Origin: Fulvivirga maritima
GTDB taxonomy: Bacteria; Bacteroidota; Bacteroidia; Cytophagales; Cyclobacteriaceae
Direction: 5' to 3'
Length of the DNA: 64,000 nucleotides
Assembly (NCBI RefSeq): GCF_021389955.1
Contig: NZ_CP089980.1
Span: forward strand, 495,501 to 559,500
The notes below the pieces were generated by a model, which was not told the DNA's origin, did no database searches, and saw only the letters and a program-made list of their open reading frames with translations. Each line of letters starts with the position of its first letter. Position 1 is the first letter of the stretch. A program made the translations under genes and the position numbers. This document shows positions 63,322-64,000 of this stretch, one piece after another.

Positions 63322-64000
63322 ATGAAGGTTGCTATTGTATTAAACACATCTTGGAATGTCTTCAACTTCAGAATGAACCTGATCAAGGCATTACAAGAGC
63401 AGAATCACACGGTCTATGTTGTTGCTCCTGCAGATGATTATACCCATAAGCTCAAAGAGGCTGGGTGCATTTTTCATCCTGTAAAAATGGATAGCCGGGG
63501 CGCTAACCCAATCAAAGATTTTGCTTTATTTTTTGAACTAAGAGGCATCTATAAAAAGATTAAGCCTGACATTATTTTACACTATACCATTAAGCCCAAT
63601 ATTTACGGTACCATGGCAGCGGCTTCATTAAAATTACCTGCCATAAACAACGTATGCGGCTTAGGAACAGTCTTTCTACAAAAAGGAATTGTGTCTAGCA
63701 TTGCTTTAATGATGTATAAAGTAGCTTTTAAATTCCCTAAAAAAGTTTTCTTTCAAAACCACCATGACTACGATCTATTCATAGAGAAGAAGCTCATCAA
63801 GAAAGGCATCAGCGATGTTATTCCCGGATCTGGCATTGACCTATCTCACTTTCCGCCCATGGCCTTTCAAAGAAATACACCTTTTACGTTCCTTCTCATA
63901 TCAAGACTTATTCATGACAAAGGAGTGATTGAATTTATAGATGCGGTGAAGCAATTAAAGAAATCAGGACTTAATGCACGCTTCCAAATACTGGGTGCAA
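63322..64000 (+). CDS. GT4-type glycosyltransferase, cut by the window edge
   Basis: The first 226 residues of a GT-B glycosyltransferase. It starts MKVAIVLNTSWNVFNFR, has an N-terminal Rossmann domain with HYTIKPNIYGT near 94 and GLGTVF near 114, and enters the second domain with IPGSGIDLSHF and LLISRLIHDKGVIEFI, the nucleotide-sugar site of family GT4. Resembles surface polysaccharide or exopolysaccharide glycosyltransferases. About 100 bases separate its promoter-like box from the start. Confidence 0.88.
   Translation, partial: MKVAIVLNTSWNVFNFRMNLIKALQEQNHTVYVVAPADDYTHKLKEAGCIFHPVKMDSRGANPIKDFALFFELRGIYKKIKPDIILHYTIKPNIYGTMAAASLKLPAINNVCGLGTVFLQKGIVSSIALMMYKVAFKFPKKVFFQNHHDYDLFIEKKLIKKGISDVIPGSGIDLSHFPPMAFQRNTPFTFLLISRLIHDKGVIEFIDAVKQLKKSGLNARFQILGA

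Overview
The window is a stretch of AT-rich chromosome from a member of the Bacteroidota, most likely the Cytophagales (Fulvivirga/Marivirga/Roseivirga-like). The evidence is a fused LpxC-FabZ gene, the type IX secretion regulator PorX, a C-terminal T9SS sorting domain on a secreted esterase, a SusC/SusD pair, families largely confined to this phylum (DUF4494, DUF4296, DUF3822, DUF4905, TIGR02757), and TAnnTTTG-type -7 promoter elements. There is one tRNA gene and no rRNA, CRISPR array, prophage or intact transposase.

Layout. 1-32.8 kb is mostly core genome: alanine dehydrogenase (cut by the left edge), tsaE, porX, an HD phosphohydrolase, a lipid A operon (lpxD, lpxC-fabZ, lpxA, an orphan ABC ATPase), mutS2, part of a Bat aerotolerance cluster (DUF58, a BatD-like membrane protein, BatA), a LysE exporter, a GH3-family enzyme, YggS, DUF423, DUF1573, a RecD/Pif1-like helicase, a thioesterase, two Nudix hydrolases, coaD, pyrE, a LysM protein, an NfeD protease, kdsB, a PagL-like deacylase and sucD. 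33-36.8 kb holds a T9SS-exported esterase with three tandem binding modules, and a DUF4494 protein with a very long acidic tail.

36.8-56.8 kb is a xylan/glucuronoxylan utilisation locus: a PfkB kinase that is frameshifted as sequenced, a LacI regulator, an SDR uronate-type reductase, a TRAP transporter (dctP-Q-M), GH10, an aldo/keto reductase, GH30, a SGNH acetylesterase, GH43, a surface glycan-binding lipoprotein, SusD and SusC. A palindrome close to ACGCAATCGATTGCGT occurs before nearly every transcription unit, so the whole locus looks like one LacI regulon: outer-membrane capture by SusCD, depolymerisation and deacetylation by the lipoprotein and exported enzymes, uptake of acidic sugars by TRAP, then reduction and phosphorylation in the cytoplasm.

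56.8-60.8 kb is a small accessory island beside tRNA-Arg(CCT). It carries one large gene, a PD-(D/E)XK nuclease fused to a STAND-type NTPase, probably a defence protein. This gene lies between the 3' end of a group II intron (domains V/VI) on its left and the 5' end of a group II intron on its right, both on the + strand. Joining the two intron flanks rebuilds a long palindrome resembling an integron attC site, which would make the gene a cassette whose recombination site was invaded by an intron. A degenerate copy of the tRNA tail and its terminator sits at the far side of the island. This is the most unusual part of the window. 60.8-64 kb returns to core-like genes: a small hypothetical protein, an XRE regulator, HflX and the start of a glycosyltransferase.
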